Below, piece after piece: positions 26,972 through 36,589 of a DNA stretch of 64,000 bases. The stretch is from assembly GCF_000745215.1 (NCBI RefSeq), contig NZ_JQNK01000009.1, positions 1,488,001-1,552,000 of the forward strand, given 5' to 3'. The stretch's first letter is position 1, and every line of letters begins with the position of its first letter. The notes beneath the pieces were generated by a model. That model saw nothing but the letters and a program-made list of their open reading frames with translations, was not told the origin of the DNA and made no database searches. The stretch is from Methylosinus sp. PW1. Its GTDB lineage: Bacteria > Pseudomonadota > Alphaproteobacteria > Rhizobiales > Beijerinckiaceae. The position numbers and the translations under genes were made by a program.

Positions 26972-27877
26972 ATGCGATTGCGCTTTTTCACGCTCGACGT
27001 CTTCACGACGCATCGTTTCGCCGGCAATCCGCTCGCCGTCGTGCTCGGCGCGGACGGGCTCGACACGGCGACGATGCAGTCCATCGCCCGCGAGCTCAAT
27101 CTGAGCGAGACCGTCTTCGTGCTGGAGCCCCGCGATTCCATCAACACGGCGCGGCTGCGCATCTTCACGCCAGCGCGCGAATTGCCCTTCGCCGGCCATC
27201 CGACGATCGGCGCGGCGATCCTGCTCGCGACGCAGCGCGCGCCGGAGATGCTGACCCGCAACGGAATCGTCATCGCGCTCGAGGAGGAGATCGGCCTCGT
27301 CCGCTGCGATGTGGTGAGGGACGCCTCCCGCGCCGTTCTCGCGCGCTTCGCCGCGCCGCGCCTGCCCCTCCCCGGAGCGCCGGCGCCGGAGGCCGAAGCG
27401 CTGGCCCAAGCGCTCGGCCTCTCGGCCGCGGACATCGGCTTCGCCCGCCATATTCCCTCGCGCTTCTCGGCCGGGGTGGAGTTCGTCTTCATTCCGCTCT
27501 CCTCCCGCGCGGCGCTGGATCGCGCGCGGCCGGACCCGGCGCTCTTTCCGGCCGTCATGGGCGAGGCGGTCGGCGCCTATCTCTACACCAGCGACACGGT
27601 GGAGCCGGCGAGCGCGGTCTGCGCGCGAATGTTCGCCAATGGCGTCGGCATAGGCGAGGACCCGGCCACGGGCTCGGCCGCCGCGGCCTTCGCCGGCGTC
27701 GCCCACGCTTTCGAGGCGCCGGAGGACGGCGAGCACGAATTCGTCATCGAGCAAGGTTACGCCATGGGCCGTCCCTCCCGCATCATCCTCGGCTCGCGGA
27801 TCGAGGCGGGCCGGCTCGTCGCGGTCACAGTGGCGGGACATGCGGTGGAAATGCAACGCGGAGAATTGGATTTATGA
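26972..27877 (+). CDS. PhzF family isomerase-like protein
   Basis: The protein has 301 residues and a two-lobed fold related to diaminopimelate epimerase. The opening FFTLDVFTTHRFAGNPLAVV, the catalytic-type Glu in LNLSETVFV (about residue 46), ELPFAGHPTIGAA and GEDPATGSAAAAFAGV are all hallmarks. PhzF itself isomerises trans-2,3-dihydro-3-hydroxyanthranilate; no phenazine genes are here, so the substrate is unknown. Its stop overlaps the next start by 4 nt (ATGA at 27874). Confidence 0.92.
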   Translation: MRLRFFTLDVFTTHRFAGNPLAVVLGADGLDTATMQSIARELNLSETVFVLEPRDSINTARLRIFTPARELPFAGHPTIGAAILLATQRAPEMLTRNGIVIALEEEIGLVRCDVVRDASRAVLARFAAPRLPLPGAPAPEAEALAQALGLSAADIGFARHIPSRFSAGVEFVFIPLSSRAALDRARPDPALFPAVMGEAVGAYLYTSDTVEPASAVCARMFANGVGIGEDPATGSAAAAFAGVAHAFEAPEDGEHEFVIEQGYAMGRPSRIILGSRIEAGRLVAVTVAGHAVEMQRGELDL

Positions 27878-28584
27878 GCGGCGAGATCGAGATCGCCGCC
27901 GCCGCCGCCCTGCATTGCGTGCTCGAGCCGCATGATTGGGCCTTCGATCGGCTGCGCGGCGCGGAGATCGACGCCCATTGGGCCACGCGCCGCGCCGCCG
28001 TCCCCTCGCTCTATGACGGGCCTGTGCTGCTCGCCCATGGAGTCTCGCGCGGGGAGAATGGGATTCTCGGCGTCAAATTCTTCACGACGCGCTTCTCGCG
28101 CTTCCTCGCCTGGCGGGATTTCGGCTTTCCGGGCGGCGGCGTCCATAATTGCTTCTCCATGCCGGCGCTGCGCTCGTCGGACGGCGCCTTTCTGCTCGGC
28201 GAGATGGGGGCGGATCACTCCGCCCCCGGGGCGATCTATTTCCCCGCCGGCACGCCGGACCCGAGCGATCTGCGCGACGGGATCGTCGATCTCGAGGCCA
28301 ATCTGCTCCGCGAGTTGGAGGAGGAGACCGGCATTGCGGCGCATGAGGTGCGGCTTTCGCCCGACTGGACCATCGTCTTCGCCGGGCCGCGCGTCGCCTG
28401 CATGCGAATCGCGCAGTCGCCCCTCTCCGCCGCCGCGCTGGAAGAGCGCGTGACCGCCTTTATCGCCGCGCAGAGCAAGCCGGAGCTGGCCGGCGTGCGC
28501 ATGGCCGCGCGGCGCGCCGATCTCGCCGAGCCGAGAATGCTTCACTTCATCCGCCGTTTTCTCGAGCCGCTGCTGCCCACATGA
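27874..28584 (+). CDS. Nudix-fold hydrolase-like protein
   Basis: The protein has 236 residues. A recognisable Nudix helix, LLRELEEETGIAAHEV, sits near residue 148, preceded by a Gly/Pro-rich stretch (PAGTPDPSDL). The N-terminal half (DWAFDRLRGAEIDAHW, LAWRDFGFPGGGVHN) is not a known separate domain to me. Nudix enzymes cleave nucleoside diphosphate derivatives; the substrate is unknown. It is translationally coupled to phzF, and its stop overlaps an ATG (28581) in the frame of aroKB. Confidence 0.78.
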   Translation: MSGEIEIAAAAALHCVLEPHDWAFDRLRGAEIDAHWATRRAAVPSLYDGPVLLAHGVSRGENGILGVKFFTTRFSRFLAWRDFGFPGGGVHNCFSMPALRSSDGAFLLGEMGADHSAPGAIYFPAGTPDPSDLRDGIVDLEANLLRELEEETGIAAHEVRLSPDWTIVFAGPRVACMRIAQSPLSAAALEERVTAFIAAQSKPELAGVRMAARRADLAEPRMLHFIRRFLEPLLPT

Positions 28585-28631
28585 GCAAATGGGGGCTGAA
28601 TTTCCTTGCGGCGCGGTGTAGATTGTACGTC

Positions 28632-30425
28632 ATGAGCAAAGTGCAAGCGATCGGCGGCCGTGCGGCGCGGCCGGGCGGACAGACTCCGCCCGAGGACAGC
28701 GCGCGCGCCATTCGCGGCGCTCTGCTCGGCCGCTCGCTCGTGCTCGTCGGCATGATGGGCTCCGGCAAGACCTCCATCGGCCAGCGCCTGGCGCAGCGAC
28801 TCGGCCTGCCCTTCAAGGACGCCGACGCCGAGATCGTCGCCGCTGCGGCCGGCATGTCGATCCCCGATATTTTCGCCAAATATGGCGAAGCGCATTTCCG
28901 CGATTGCGAGCGCCGCGTCATCGCCCGGCTGCTGGCCGGCGAGCCCTGCGTGCTGGCGACCGGCGGCGGCGCCTTCATGGACGAATCCACCCGCGCGCGG
29001 GTCAAGGAGCGCGGCGTCTCGCTATGGTTCGACGCCGCGCATGACGTGCTGCTGCGCCGCGTGCGCCGCAAGGGCGACCGGCCGCTGCTGCAGACGAGCG
29101 ACCCCGCCGCTGTGCTGCGCCGGCTGATGGACGAGCGCTATCCGGTCTACCGCCAGGCCGACATCGCCGTGCTCTCCCGCGATGTGGCGCATGAGGTGAT
29201 GGTCGAGGAGACCATCGCCGCGCTGCTGGCCTTTGCGCATGGCGCGCCGGAGAGCGCGACCACACGAGGTTTCGACAGATTCATGACGTCACGAACGCCG
29301 CCCGCCTCCGTCGAGCCGCAGACTGTCGAAGTGGGGCTCAGCGACCGCGCCTATGACATCATCATCGGCGCCGGGCTGCTCGAGCAGGCGGGCGAGCATC
29401 TCGCGCGCATCGCGCCGGGCGCCGCCTGCGCCGTCGTCACCGACGCCAATGTCGCGCGGCTGCAGCTCCCCGTGCTGCGCCACAGCCTGGAGAAAGCCGG
29501 GATACGCACCGCCTCGATCATCGTCGAGCCGGGCGAGGCCTCCAAATCCTTCCCCGTCTTCCAGCGCGTCTGCGAGGAGATTTTGGAGGCCCGCATCGAG
29601 CGGCGCGATGTGGTGCTGGCGCTCGGCGGCGGCGTGGTCGGCGATCTCGCCGGCTTCGCGGCGGCGAGCGTGCGGCGCGGCTCGCGCTTCGTGCAAGTGC
29701 CGACGACTCTGCTGGCGCAGGTCGACTCTTCCGTCGGCGGCAAGACCGGCATCAACACGCCGCAGGGCAAGAATCTCGTCGGCGCCTTCTATCAGCCCTC
29801 GCTGGTGCTGGCCGACGTCGACGCTCTGGCGACGCTGCCGCTGCGCGAGTTCCGCGCCGGCTACGCCGAGGTCGTCAAATACGGCCTCATCGACGACGCC
29901 TTCTTCTTCGAATGGCTGGAGAACAACGCCTCCGCCGTCTTCGCCGACCGCGCCGCCCGCGTCGAGGCGATCTCGGTGAGCTGCCGCTCCAAGGCCAAGA
30001 TCGTCGCCCGCGACGAGACCGAGCAGGGCGATCGCGCTCTGCTCAATCTCGGCCATACTTTCGGCCACGCCCTCGAGCGGCTCGTGCGTTACGACGGCGA
30101 GCGCCTCGTCCATGGCGAAGGCGTCGCCATCGGCCTCGTCTGCGCCTTCCGCTTCTCGGCGCGGCTCGGCCTGTGCAGCCTGCAGGACGCCGAGCGGGTC
30201 GGCCGCCATCTCGCCCGCGTCGGCCTGCCGACTCGCATTCGCGACATTTCCGGCTGGCGCGACGACGCCGACGCCATGCTCGACGCCATGTTCCAGGACA
30301 AGAAAGTCGAGAAAGGCGCGCTCACCTTCATTCTGGCGCGCGGCATCGGACGCTCCTTCGTCGCCAAGGGCATAGACGTGGATCAACTGCGCAGCTTCCT
30401 CAAAGACGAAATCGCGCGCGAGTAG
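28632..30425 (+). CDS. aroKB: Bifunctional shikimate kinase / 3-dehydroquinate synthase
   Basis: This single reading frame of 597 residues catalyses two shikimate-pathway steps. Residues about 30-195 are shikimate kinase: P-loop LVGMMGSGKTSIGQ, acceptor-site DADAEIV and LATGGGAF, lid RRKGDRPLL. Residues about 225-590 are dehydroquinate synthase: DVVLALGGGVVGDLAGFAA, VPTTLLAQVDSSVGGKTG, metal ligands in NLGHTFGHALE and LVHGEGVAIG. The join has no stop, and an internal ATG at 29283 marks where a separate aroB would begin. An in-frame ATG at 28581, coupled to the Nudix stop, could add 17 residues. Confidence 0.92.
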   Translation: MSKVQAIGGRAARPGGQTPPEDSARAIRGALLGRSLVLVGMMGSGKTSIGQRLAQRLGLPFKDADAEIVAAAAGMSIPDIFAKYGEAHFRDCERRVIARLLAGEPCVLATGGGAFMDESTRARVKERGVSLWFDAAHDVLLRRVRRKGDRPLLQTSDPAAVLRRLMDERYPVYRQADIAVLSRDVAHEVMVEETIAALLAFAHGAPESATTRGFDRFMTSRTPPASVEPQTVEVGLSDRAYDIIIGAGLLEQAGEHLARIAPGAACAVVTDANVARLQLPVLRHSLEKAGIRTASIIVEPGEASKSFPVFQRVCEEILEARIERRDVVLALGGGVVGDLAGFAAASVRRGSRFVQVPTTLLAQVDSSVGGKTGINTPQGKNLVGAFYQPSLVLADVDALATLPLREFRAGYAEVVKYGLIDDAFFFEWLENNASAVFADRAARVEAISVSCRSKAKIVARDETEQGDRALLNLGHTFGHALERLVRYDGERLVHGEGVAIGLVCAFRFSARLGLCSLQDAERVGRHLARVGLPTRIRDISGWRDDADAMLDAMFQDKKVEKGALTFILARGIGRSFVAKGIDVDQLRSFLKDEIARE

Positions 30426-30429
30426 CCCT

Positions 30430-31737
30430 ATGCATGGCGGAGCGGAGGCTGGCCTCGAGAATGTCGACATCTGGGTCGCGTCCCTGGTGGTTTTGCTGTG
30501 CGTGCTTCTCTCGGCCTTCTTCTCCGCCTCCGAGACGGCGCTGACCGCCGCCTCCCATGCGCATATGCACTCGCTGGAGAAGGAGGGCGATCGCCGCGCG
30601 GCAGTGGTCAATCGCCTGCTGCGCCAGCGCAATCGCATGATCGCGGCGCTGCTGCTCGGCTCCACTCTGGTCAATATCGGCGGCTCGGCCTTCACCACCA
30701 GCGTGCTGGTCTATCTCACCGGCGAGAGCGGCGCCGTCTACGCCACCATCATCATGACGGCGCTGCTGCTGGTCTTCGCCGAAGTCCTGCCCAAGACGGT
30801 CGCGATCAACCATCCCGACCGGCTGTCGCTGCGCGTCGCCCGCATCATCAGCGTGTTCGTCGCCGTCTTCGGCCCGCTGCTCTTTGCGGTAGAGGCCTTC
30901 GTGCGCGGCGTGCTGAAGCTCGCCGGCGTCGAGATCGGCCATGGCCGCACGCTGCTCTCGCCCTATGACGAGCTCAAGAGCGCCGTCGACATCATGCACG
31001 AAGAAGGAACCGTCGAGCGCAATTGGCGCGACATGTTCGGCGGCGTGCTCGATCTTCAGGTTTTGCATGTCGCGGATGTGATGATCCACCGCACCAAAAT
31101 GCGCACCATAGACGCCGATCTGCCGCCCGAGCAGATCGTGCGCGAGGTTCTCGCCTCGCCCTTCACGCGCATGCCGATCTGGCGTGACCGGCCCGACAAT
31201 TTCATCGGCGTCGTCCACTCCAAGGATCTCTTGCGCGCGCTGGATGCGGCGCAGGCGGATTTCTCCAAGCTCAGCATAGACGACATAGCGCTCGAGCCCT
31301 GGTTCGTGCCGGAATCGACGACGCTCGAGGATCAGCTGGAGGCCTTCCTCAAGCGCAAGACGCATTTCGCGCTGGTCGTCGACGAATATGGCGAGGTGAT
31401 GGGCCTCGTCACGCTCGAGGACATATTGGAGGAGATCGTCGGCGATATTCGCGACGAGCATGACCTCGCCATGCAGGGCGTTCGCCCGCAGGAGGACGGC
31501 TCGGTGCTCGTCGACGGCGCCGTGCCGGTGCGCGATCTCAATCGCGTCATGGAGTGGAGCCTCCCCGACGAGGAGGCGACGACGATCGCCGGCCTCGTCA
31601 TCCATGAGGCGGCGGCCATTCCCGAGGCGGGGCAGGTGTTCAACTTCCACGGCTTCCGCTTCGAGGTGCTGCGCAAGATGCGCAACCGCATCACCGTGCT
31701 GAAAGTGACGCCCGCCGAGGCCAAGGAGCCGGCCTGA
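30430..31737 (+). CDS. CNNM/CorC-type membrane protein with CBS pair
   Basis: The protein has 435 residues. The N-terminal DUF21 (CNNM) membrane domain spans about 10-190, with SAFFSASETALTAASHAHM and the conserved VFAEVLPKTVAINHPDR. Two CBS domains follow (about 205-330, VMIHRTKMRTID, THFALVVDEYGEVMGLVTLEDILEEIVG). A C-terminal CorC/HlyC domain closes the protein. The family is linked to Mg2+/Co2+ homeostasis and is often misnamed haemolysin. It starts 4 nt after aroKB, so the two are probably co-transcribed. Confidence 0.92.
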   Translation: MHGGAEAGLENVDIWVASLVVLLCVLLSAFFSASETALTAASHAHMHSLEKEGDRRAAVVNRLLRQRNRMIAALLLGSTLVNIGGSAFTTSVLVYLTGESGAVYATIIMTALLLVFAEVLPKTVAINHPDRLSLRVARIISVFVAVFGPLLFAVEAFVRGVLKLAGVEIGHGRTLLSPYDELKSAVDIMHEEGTVERNWRDMFGGVLDLQVLHVADVMIHRTKMRTIDADLPPEQIVREVLASPFTRMPIWRDRPDNFIGVVHSKDLLRALDAAQADFSKLSIDDIALEPWFVPESTTLEDQLEAFLKRKTHFALVVDEYGEVMGLVTLEDILEEIVGDIRDEHDLAMQGVRPQEDGSVLVDGAVPVRDLNRVMEWSLPDEEATTIAGLVIHEAAAIPEAGQVFNFHGFRFEVLRKMRNRITVLKVTPAEAKEPA

Positions 31738-31749
31738 CGCGCGCCCAGC

Positions 31750-32166
31750 TCACGCCGCGCTGTCTTCGGCAGGCCCTTCGTCGAAGCGCCGCCGCGCCGC
31801 GACAATCGCCGAATGGCTCTGCTCCGCCCAGCGAATGAGCGCGGCGAGCGGCCCCATCATGGCGACGCCGAGCGGCGTCAGCCGATAATCCACGCTCGGC
31901 GGCTTGGTCGGATAGACCCTGCGCGCCGCCAGCCCATCGCGCTCCAGCGTGCGCAGCGTCTGCGTCAGCATGCGCTTGGAAATATCCGGCGTCGCGCGAT
32001 TGAGCGCGCCGAAGCGCTGCGGTCCCCCGGCCAGCGCGATCAAGATCAGCGTCGACCATTTGTCGCCGACGCGATCCAGCACATCGCGCACCGGACAGCG
32101 GCTCGCATCCAGCGCTAGACCTCGCCATTCGTCGAATTTGCGCGCGAGCTCCTCCCGCGCCGTCAT
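31750..32166 (-). CDS. HxlR-family regulator (YtfH-like)
   Basis: This winged-helix regulator has 138 residues with the HxlR signatures [39 protein letters not shown] and [16 protein letters not shown]. The single Cys before PVRDVL is the redox or aldehyde/quinone-sensing residue of this family. It is divergent from a QorB-like quinone reductase, the same pairing as ytfH/ytfG in E. coli. ATG 32166 is preferred because MTAREEL begins the helical domain; an in-frame start at 32199 is possible. Confidence 0.9.
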   Translation of the reverse strand: MTAREELARKFDEWRGLALDASRCPVRDVLDRVGDKWSTLILIALAGGPQRFGALNRATPDISKRMLTQTLRTLERDGLAARRVYPTKPPSVDYRLTPLGVAMMGPLAALIRWAEQSHSAIVAARRRFDEGPAEDSAA

Positions 32167-32226
32167 CGGGACGGTTCCCTCGGCGTTCCCTTGTCCCAAA
32201 AAACTGCCTCCTTCACGGGCTCTAAA

Positions 32227-32260
32227 GTCTCGTTTAGAGACCTTATATCAGAAACGAGAC
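32227..32260. promoter_or_regulatory. HxlR operator in the hxlR-qorB divergent promoter
   Basis: GTCTCGTTT (32227-32235) and AAACGAGAC (32252-32260) are a perfect 9-bp inverted repeat separated by 16 nt. A TTATAT -10-like box (32243-32248) lies between the arms, so bound regulator would cover the promoter. This fits a repressor released by quinone or electrophile stress (inference). Confidence 0.72.
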
Positions 32261-32276
32261 CGAAAGGAACGCCACT

Positions 32277-33176
32277 ATGACTTCCTCCGCTCATCCGCGC
32301 ATTTTCGTCACCGGCGCGACCGGCCAGCTCGGCCGGCTCGTCATCGCCGCGCTGCTGCGAAGCGTTCCCGCGACGCGCATCGTCGCCGGCGTGCGCCGGA
32401 CCGACAGCGACGCCGCCCGCGACCTCGCCGCCCTCGGCGTGGAGCTGCGCATCGCCGATTATTCCCGCCCGGAGACGCTGGCCCCGGCCTTCGTGGGCGT
32501 CGATCGGCTGCTGCTGATCTCCTCGAGCGAGGTGGGCCAGCGCGCGGCTCAGCACCGCAATGTCATAGCGGCGGCGACGCGGGCTGGCGTCGGCCTTCTC
32601 GCCTATACGAGCCTTCTGCGCGCCGATGTTTCGCCGCTGGCGCTGGCGCAGGAGCATCGCGAGACGGAAGCGCTCCTGCGCGCCTCGGGAACGCCTTTCG
32701 CGCTGCTGCGCAATGGCTGGTACACGGAAAATTACGCCGCCTCCATCGCCCCGGCGCTGGCGCATGGCGTCTTCATCGGCGCCGCCGGCGAGGGCAAGAT
32801 CGCCTCCGCCGCGCGCGCCGATTACGCCGAGGCCGCGGCCGCCGTGCTGACGGGCGCGGATCAGGCCGGCCGCATCTATGAGCTGGCCGGAGACGAGGCC
32901 TATACGCTGGCGGAATTCGCCGCCGCGATCAGCGATGTCGCGGGGCGAAAGATCGCCTATCAGAACCTGCCCGAAGCCGATTTCGCCGGCGCTCTCGTCG
33001 GCGCCGGCCTGCCGGGCGCATTCGCCGCTCTGCTGGCCGATTCCGACGCGGGCGCGGCGAAGGGCGCGCTGTTCGACAATAGCCTCCAGCTCAGCGCGCT
33101 GATCGGCCGGCCGACGACGCCCTACGCCGTCACCATCGCGCAGACATTCGCGACTCTCGCCGCCGCCCACAAATGA
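32277..33176 (+). CDS. qorB: NAD(P)H:quinone oxidoreductase, QorB/NmrA-like
   Basis: The protein has 299 residues. The NmrA-type Rossmann fold begins IFVTGATGQLGRLVIAALL. LLLISSSEVGQRAAQHRNVI and LRNGWYTENYAAS are typical of the QorB (YtfG) group, which reduces quinones with NADPH. The divergent HxlR gene and the operator between them support a role in quinone or electrophile stress. AAAGGA precedes the ATG by about 8 nt. Confidence 0.87.
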   Translation: MTSSAHPRIFVTGATGQLGRLVIAALLRSVPATRIVAGVRRTDSDAARDLAALGVELRIADYSRPETLAPAFVGVDRLLLISSSEVGQRAAQHRNVIAAATRAGVGLLAYTSLLRADVSPLALAQEHRETEALLRASGTPFALLRNGWYTENYAASIAPALAHGVFIGAAGEGKIASAARADYAEAAAAVLTGADQAGRIYELAGDEAYTLAEFAAAISDVAGRKIAYQNLPEADFAGALVGAGLPGAFAALLADSDAGAAKGALFDNSLQLSALIGRPTTPYAVTIAQTFATLAAAHK

Positions 33177-33210
33177 CGCGCTGCGCCGCGATCGGTGATA
33201 AGCTTCGTGG

Positions 33211-34065
33211 ATGAGCAAAGCGGCGGATTTCTCCACGGTCACGGTCGGCGCTACTCGCCGCGTCGCCTTCGGCGATCATTTGCCGCTCGCCCTCATCGCC
33301 GGCCCCTGCGCGCTAGAGAGCCGCGCGCAGGGCCTGGAGATCGCACAGGCGCTGGCCGAGCTCGCCGTGCGGCTGAGCATTGGCCTGGTCTTCAAAGCCT
33401 CTTTCGACAAGGCCAATCGCAGCTCCGGCTCCGCCGGACGCGGCCTCGGCCTTGCCGCCTCTCTGCCGATCTTCGCCGAGATCGAGGAGCGCTTCGGCCT
33501 TCCCATCCTCACCGACGTGCATGAGACGACGCAATGCGCGCCTGTCGCGGAAGTGGCGGATATTCTGCAAATCCCCGCCTTCCTCTGCCGGCAGACCGAT
33601 CTTCTAACGGCGGCGGCGCGGACGGGTCGGGTCGTCAATGTGAAGAAGGGCCAGTTTCTCGCGCCCTGGGACATGCGCCACGCCATCGACAAGCTGCGCG
33701 CCGAGGGCGCCGCCGGCGCGCTGGCCACGGAGCGCGGAACCAGCTTCGGCTATAACGCCCTCGTCTCCGATATGCGCGCGCTGCCTATTCTGGCCGAGAC
33801 GACCGGGGTTCCGGTCATTTTCGACGCCACACATTCCGTGCAGCAGCCGGGCGGGCTCGGCGCCGCTTCCGGCGGCGAGCGGCGCTTCATTCCCGTGCTG
33901 GCGCGGGCGGCTGTGGCGGTGGGGGTCGCCGGCCTCTTCATCGAGACGCATCCCGACCCGGACAGCGCCGTCTCCGACGGACCGAACATGATCGCTCTGC
34001 GCGATCTGCCGGCGCTGATGGAGATGCTGCTGCCCTTCGATCGGCTGGCGAAAGCGCTGCGATAG
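33211..34065 (+). CDS. kdsA: 3-deoxy-8-phosphooctulonate (KDO-8-P) synthase
   Basis: The enzyme (284 residues) condenses phosphoenolpyruvate with arabinose-5-phosphate for the lipopolysaccharide core. The barrel shows LIAGPCALESRAQ, FKASFDKANRSS, PILTDVHETTQC, the substrate loop NVKKGQFLAPWDM, and VIFDATHSVQQPGG. The sequence CRQTD follows IPAFL as in the family. Cys at the metal site (AGPCALES) suggests a metal-dependent form. It ends 6 nt from the convergent queF. Confidence 0.96.
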   Translation: MSKAADFSTVTVGATRRVAFGDHLPLALIAGPCALESRAQGLEIAQALAELAVRLSIGLVFKASFDKANRSSGSAGRGLGLAASLPIFAEIEERFGLPILTDVHETTQCAPVAEVADILQIPAFLCRQTDLLTAAARTGRVVNVKKGQFLAPWDMRHAIDKLRAEGAAGALATERGTSFGYNALVSDMRALPILAETTGVPVIFDATHSVQQPGGLGAASGGERRFIPVLARAAVAVGVAGLFIETHPDPDSAVSDGPNMIALRDLPALMEMLLPFDRLAKALR

Positions 34066-34071
34066 CGCGCG

Positions 34072-34533
34072 TCACCCCCGCCCGCGATAGGGCGGCACGC
34101 CCTGATCCGGCAGCCAGAGTCCTGCGGGCGGCGCGCCCGTCTGCCAGAAGACGTCGATCGGTATGCCGCCGCGCGGATACCAATAGCCGCCGATGCGCAG
34201 CCAGCGCGGCGTCATCGCGGCCACGAGATCCTTGGCGATGCGAATGGTGCAATCCTCATGGAAGGCGCCGTGATTGCGATAGCTGCCGAGATAGAGCTTC
34301 AGCGACTTCGATTCGACGAGCCATTCCATCGGCGCATAGTCGATGACGATATGCGCGAAATCCGGCTGGCCGGTCACAGGGCACAGCGAGGTGAATTCCG
34401 GCGCGGCGAAACGGACGAGATAGGTCTCGCCCGGATGCGGATTGGCGACGAGGTCGAGCTCGGCCTCTTCGGGCGATTGCGGCAGCGGCGCCTTCTGCCC
34501 GAGAAGCGCGGCGCCCTTATGCGTCTTCGTCAT
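34072..34533 (-). CDS. queF: NADPH-dependent preQ0 reductase (type I QueF)
   Basis: The enzyme (153 residues) reduces 7-cyano-7-deazaguanine to preQ1 in queuosine synthesis. The nucleophile Cys is in [20 protein letters not shown], followed by the NADPH-side motif [20 protein letters not shown] with the family Glu-Ser-Lys-Ser-Leu-Lys. ATG 34533 gives MTKTHKG; a longer open frame upstream overlaps the transporter gene and is not used. Length is that of unimodular QueF. Confidence 0.95.
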   Translation of the reverse strand: MTKTHKGAALLGQKAPLPQSPEEAELDLVANPHPGETYLVRFAAPEFTSLCPVTGQPDFAHIVIDYAPMEWLVESKSLKLYLGSYRNHGAFHEDCTIRIAKDLVAAMTPRWLRIGGYWYPRGGIPIDVFWQTGAPPAGLWLPDQGVPPYRGRG

Positions 34534-34565
34534 GCGCAAAGCTCTTAACCCGACGCGCGCGCGCG

Positions 34566-35906
34566 TCAATCGGGAATGAGGTCGAAGCGAAAGCGGCGCG
34601 CGAGCTCGATCATCGCGCCCGCAGCCAAGGCCGCGCCGGCGATGAGCGCGAAAAAGCCCGCGCCGGAGAGGCTCGACCAGAAGCCGCCGAGCCAGCCGCC
34701 GAGAAAATTGCCGGCGAACATTGTGAGGAACCAGGCGCCCATGGCCATGGAGCGCGAGCGCGGCGGCGCGAGACGCGACACCAGCGAGAGCGTGATCGGC
34801 GAAAAGCACAATTCGCCGAGCGTGAGCAAAGCGAAATAGGCCGCCAGCCACAGCCAGCTCGACAGCCCCTCCCCGCGCGTCTCCGCGGCGAGGCCGAGGA
34901 TCAGATAGGAAAGGCCGAGGCAAAAGCAGCCGAGCGACAATTTGACGATGGTCGAGGGCTCCCGCCCCGCCGCGGCGAGCCGCGCCCACAGCGCCACCAG
35001 CGGCGGCGTGAAGAGGAAGATCATCAGCGGATTGACGGACTGAAACCAAGTGACAGGAATTTCGCCGCGCCAGAACAGAAGATCGACATGGCGATCGGTG
35101 AAGCGCTCCGCCCACAGCGCGATGGTATTGCCCTGCTGCTCATAGGCCGCCCAAAAGAGAATGGCCGGCGGCGCTAGCAGCAGCAGGCCGAGCAGCGCGC
35201 GCCCATCGCCGTGCGTCGCAGTCGCGTCGACCGGGGCGCGCGCGGCCTCGAGCGGCAGGCTCGGCAGGCCCGAAAGATAGATCGCGAGGCCGATTCCCAT
35301 GCCGATTCCGGCGCTGGCGAAGCCGTAATGCCAGCCCCAACTCTCGCCCAGCGTGCCGCTCACAAGCGGCGCGAGAAAGGCTCCGAGATTTATGCCGACA
35401 TAGAAGATCGAGAAAGCGCGGTCGCGGCGCGGATCGTCTCGCCGATAGAGCCCGCCAACTTGCGTGACGATATTGGGCTTGAAGGCGCCATTGCCGAGCG
35501 CCAATGTGACCAGCGCGAGCAGAAACAGCCCTTCGGACGCCATCATGAAATGGCCGGCCATCATCAGCGCCGCGCCGAGAATCACCGTGTAGCGGCGCCC
35601 GAGCCAGCGATCGGCGAGCCATCCGCCGAGAATGGGCGTCAGATAGACGAAGCCGGTGTAGAGCCCGTAGATTTGCGAGGCGAAAGGCTGCGGCGCCAGC
35701 GGGCCGAGCAGAAATTCGAGCCCCTGCTTCAACGCGCCGAGGCCGATGACGCGCTGCGCCCGCTCCGGCGCGAGCAGATGATCGACCATATAGAGCACGA
35801 GGAGAGCGCGCATACCGTAATAGGAGAAGCGCTCCCACATCTCGGTCGCGAAGAGAAAGGCGAGGCCCTTCGGATGGCCGAGAAGATCGGCCGAGCGCGC
35901 GCTCAC
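34566..35906 (-). CDS. POT-family proton-dependent oligopeptide transporter
   Basis: This membrane transporter has 446 residues and about 12 helices. The POT signature ExxERFxYYG appears as [20 protein letters not shown] in the first helix. PTR2 motifs follow ([41 protein letters not shown]). It takes up di- or tripeptides with protons (family role). GTG 35906 overlaps the upstream DUF2939 stop by 4 nt (GTGA), so the two are coupled; a longer in-frame start would run into that gene. Confidence 0.92.
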   Translation of the reverse strand: MSARSADLLGHPKGLAFLFATEMWERFSYYGMRALLVLYMVDHLLAPERAQRVIGLGALKQGLEFLLGPLAPQPFASQIYGLYTGFVYLTPILGGWLADRWLGRRYTVILGAALMMAGHFMMASEGLFLLALVTLALGNGAFKPNIVTQVGGLYRRDDPRRDRAFSIFYVGINLGAFLAPLVSGTLGESWGWHYGFASAGIGMGIGLAIYLSGLPSLPLEAARAPVDATATHGDGRALLGLLLLAPPAILFWAAYEQQGNTIALWAERFTDRHVDLLFWRGEIPVTWFQSVNPLMIFLFTPPLVALWARLAAAGREPSTIVKLSLGCFCLGLSYLILGLAAETRGEGLSSWLWLAAYFALLTLGELCFSPITLSLVSRLAPPRSRSMAMGAWFLTMFAGNFLGGWLGGFWSSLSGAGFFALIAGAALAAGAMIELARRFRFDLIPD

Positions 35907-36478
35907 AGAGGCTCGCCAGCGTCCGGCCGCACGATCTTTTTCAGAATATCCGGCGGGATGCGAATATCGGCGACCTTCCACGTCCAATCCGTGAGCGCGA
36001 AGACGATGGCGACGCCATCCTTATGGGTGATGCGAAACCGCGTCGGCGACAGAAGCTGGAAGCGATGCGCGAAGCGACGCAGATCGAGCTCCTTCGGCTC
36101 TTGTCCGCCGGCTTCGCTCCCACCGCCGGCCGCGGGCGCGCGCCGCGCCAGAAGAGCGCCGATGGCGGCGGGCGAGACGAAGCGATCGACGGCCGTGTCG
36201 ATGAGCGCAGGGCCGATCGCCGCCAGCAGCCCGGCGCCGAGCCGCGCCCCGGCGCTGCGACGCCTATCCGCCTCGTCCAGCGCGCGCGACATGACGATGG
36301 CCGAAAGCTGCTCCTTGATGGAGGCGCGCACGGCGGGAAAATCGACATGATCGGAAATGGCCGCGGCGTCGCCCGCCTTCACGCCCGCCTCGAGCTGGCG
36401 CAGCGAGAGAAAGGCGTAGCCGGCGTAGAGAAGCGCAAGAGCGAGAAGGGCGAAAACGGCGATTAGAGCGCGTCGCAT
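35903..36478 (-). CDS. DUF2939 protein
   Basis: The protein has 191 residues with an N-terminal membrane segment (LIAVFALLALALLYAGYAFL). The DUF2939 pattern follows: LEAGVKAGDAAAISDHVDF, VRASIKEQLSAIV, and a C-terminal beta part (RFRITHKDGVAIVFALTDW, WKVADIRIP). The role of DUF2939 is unknown. It is probably anchored to the inner membrane with the domain outside. It is the first gene of a two-gene unit with the POT transporter. Confidence 0.85.
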   Translation of the reverse strand: MRRALIAVFALLALALLYAGYAFLSLRQLEAGVKAGDAAAISDHVDFPAVRASIKEQLSAIVMSRALDEADRRRSAGARLGAGLLAAIGPALIDTAVDRFVSPAAIGALLARRAPAAGGGSEAGGQEPKELDLRRFAHRFQLLSPTRFRITHKDGVAIVFALTDWTWKVADIRIPPDILKKIVRPDAGEPL

Positions 36479-36589
36479 GATCGTTTCCCCGGGAGCCGCC
36501 AGAAACAGGGCTGCAGGATCTTTAAAAAATGCGGGTCTCCGCTTCTCGTCCCGTCGGGGCCGGCTTGCAAGCCCCTTCGGCGCGGCCGC

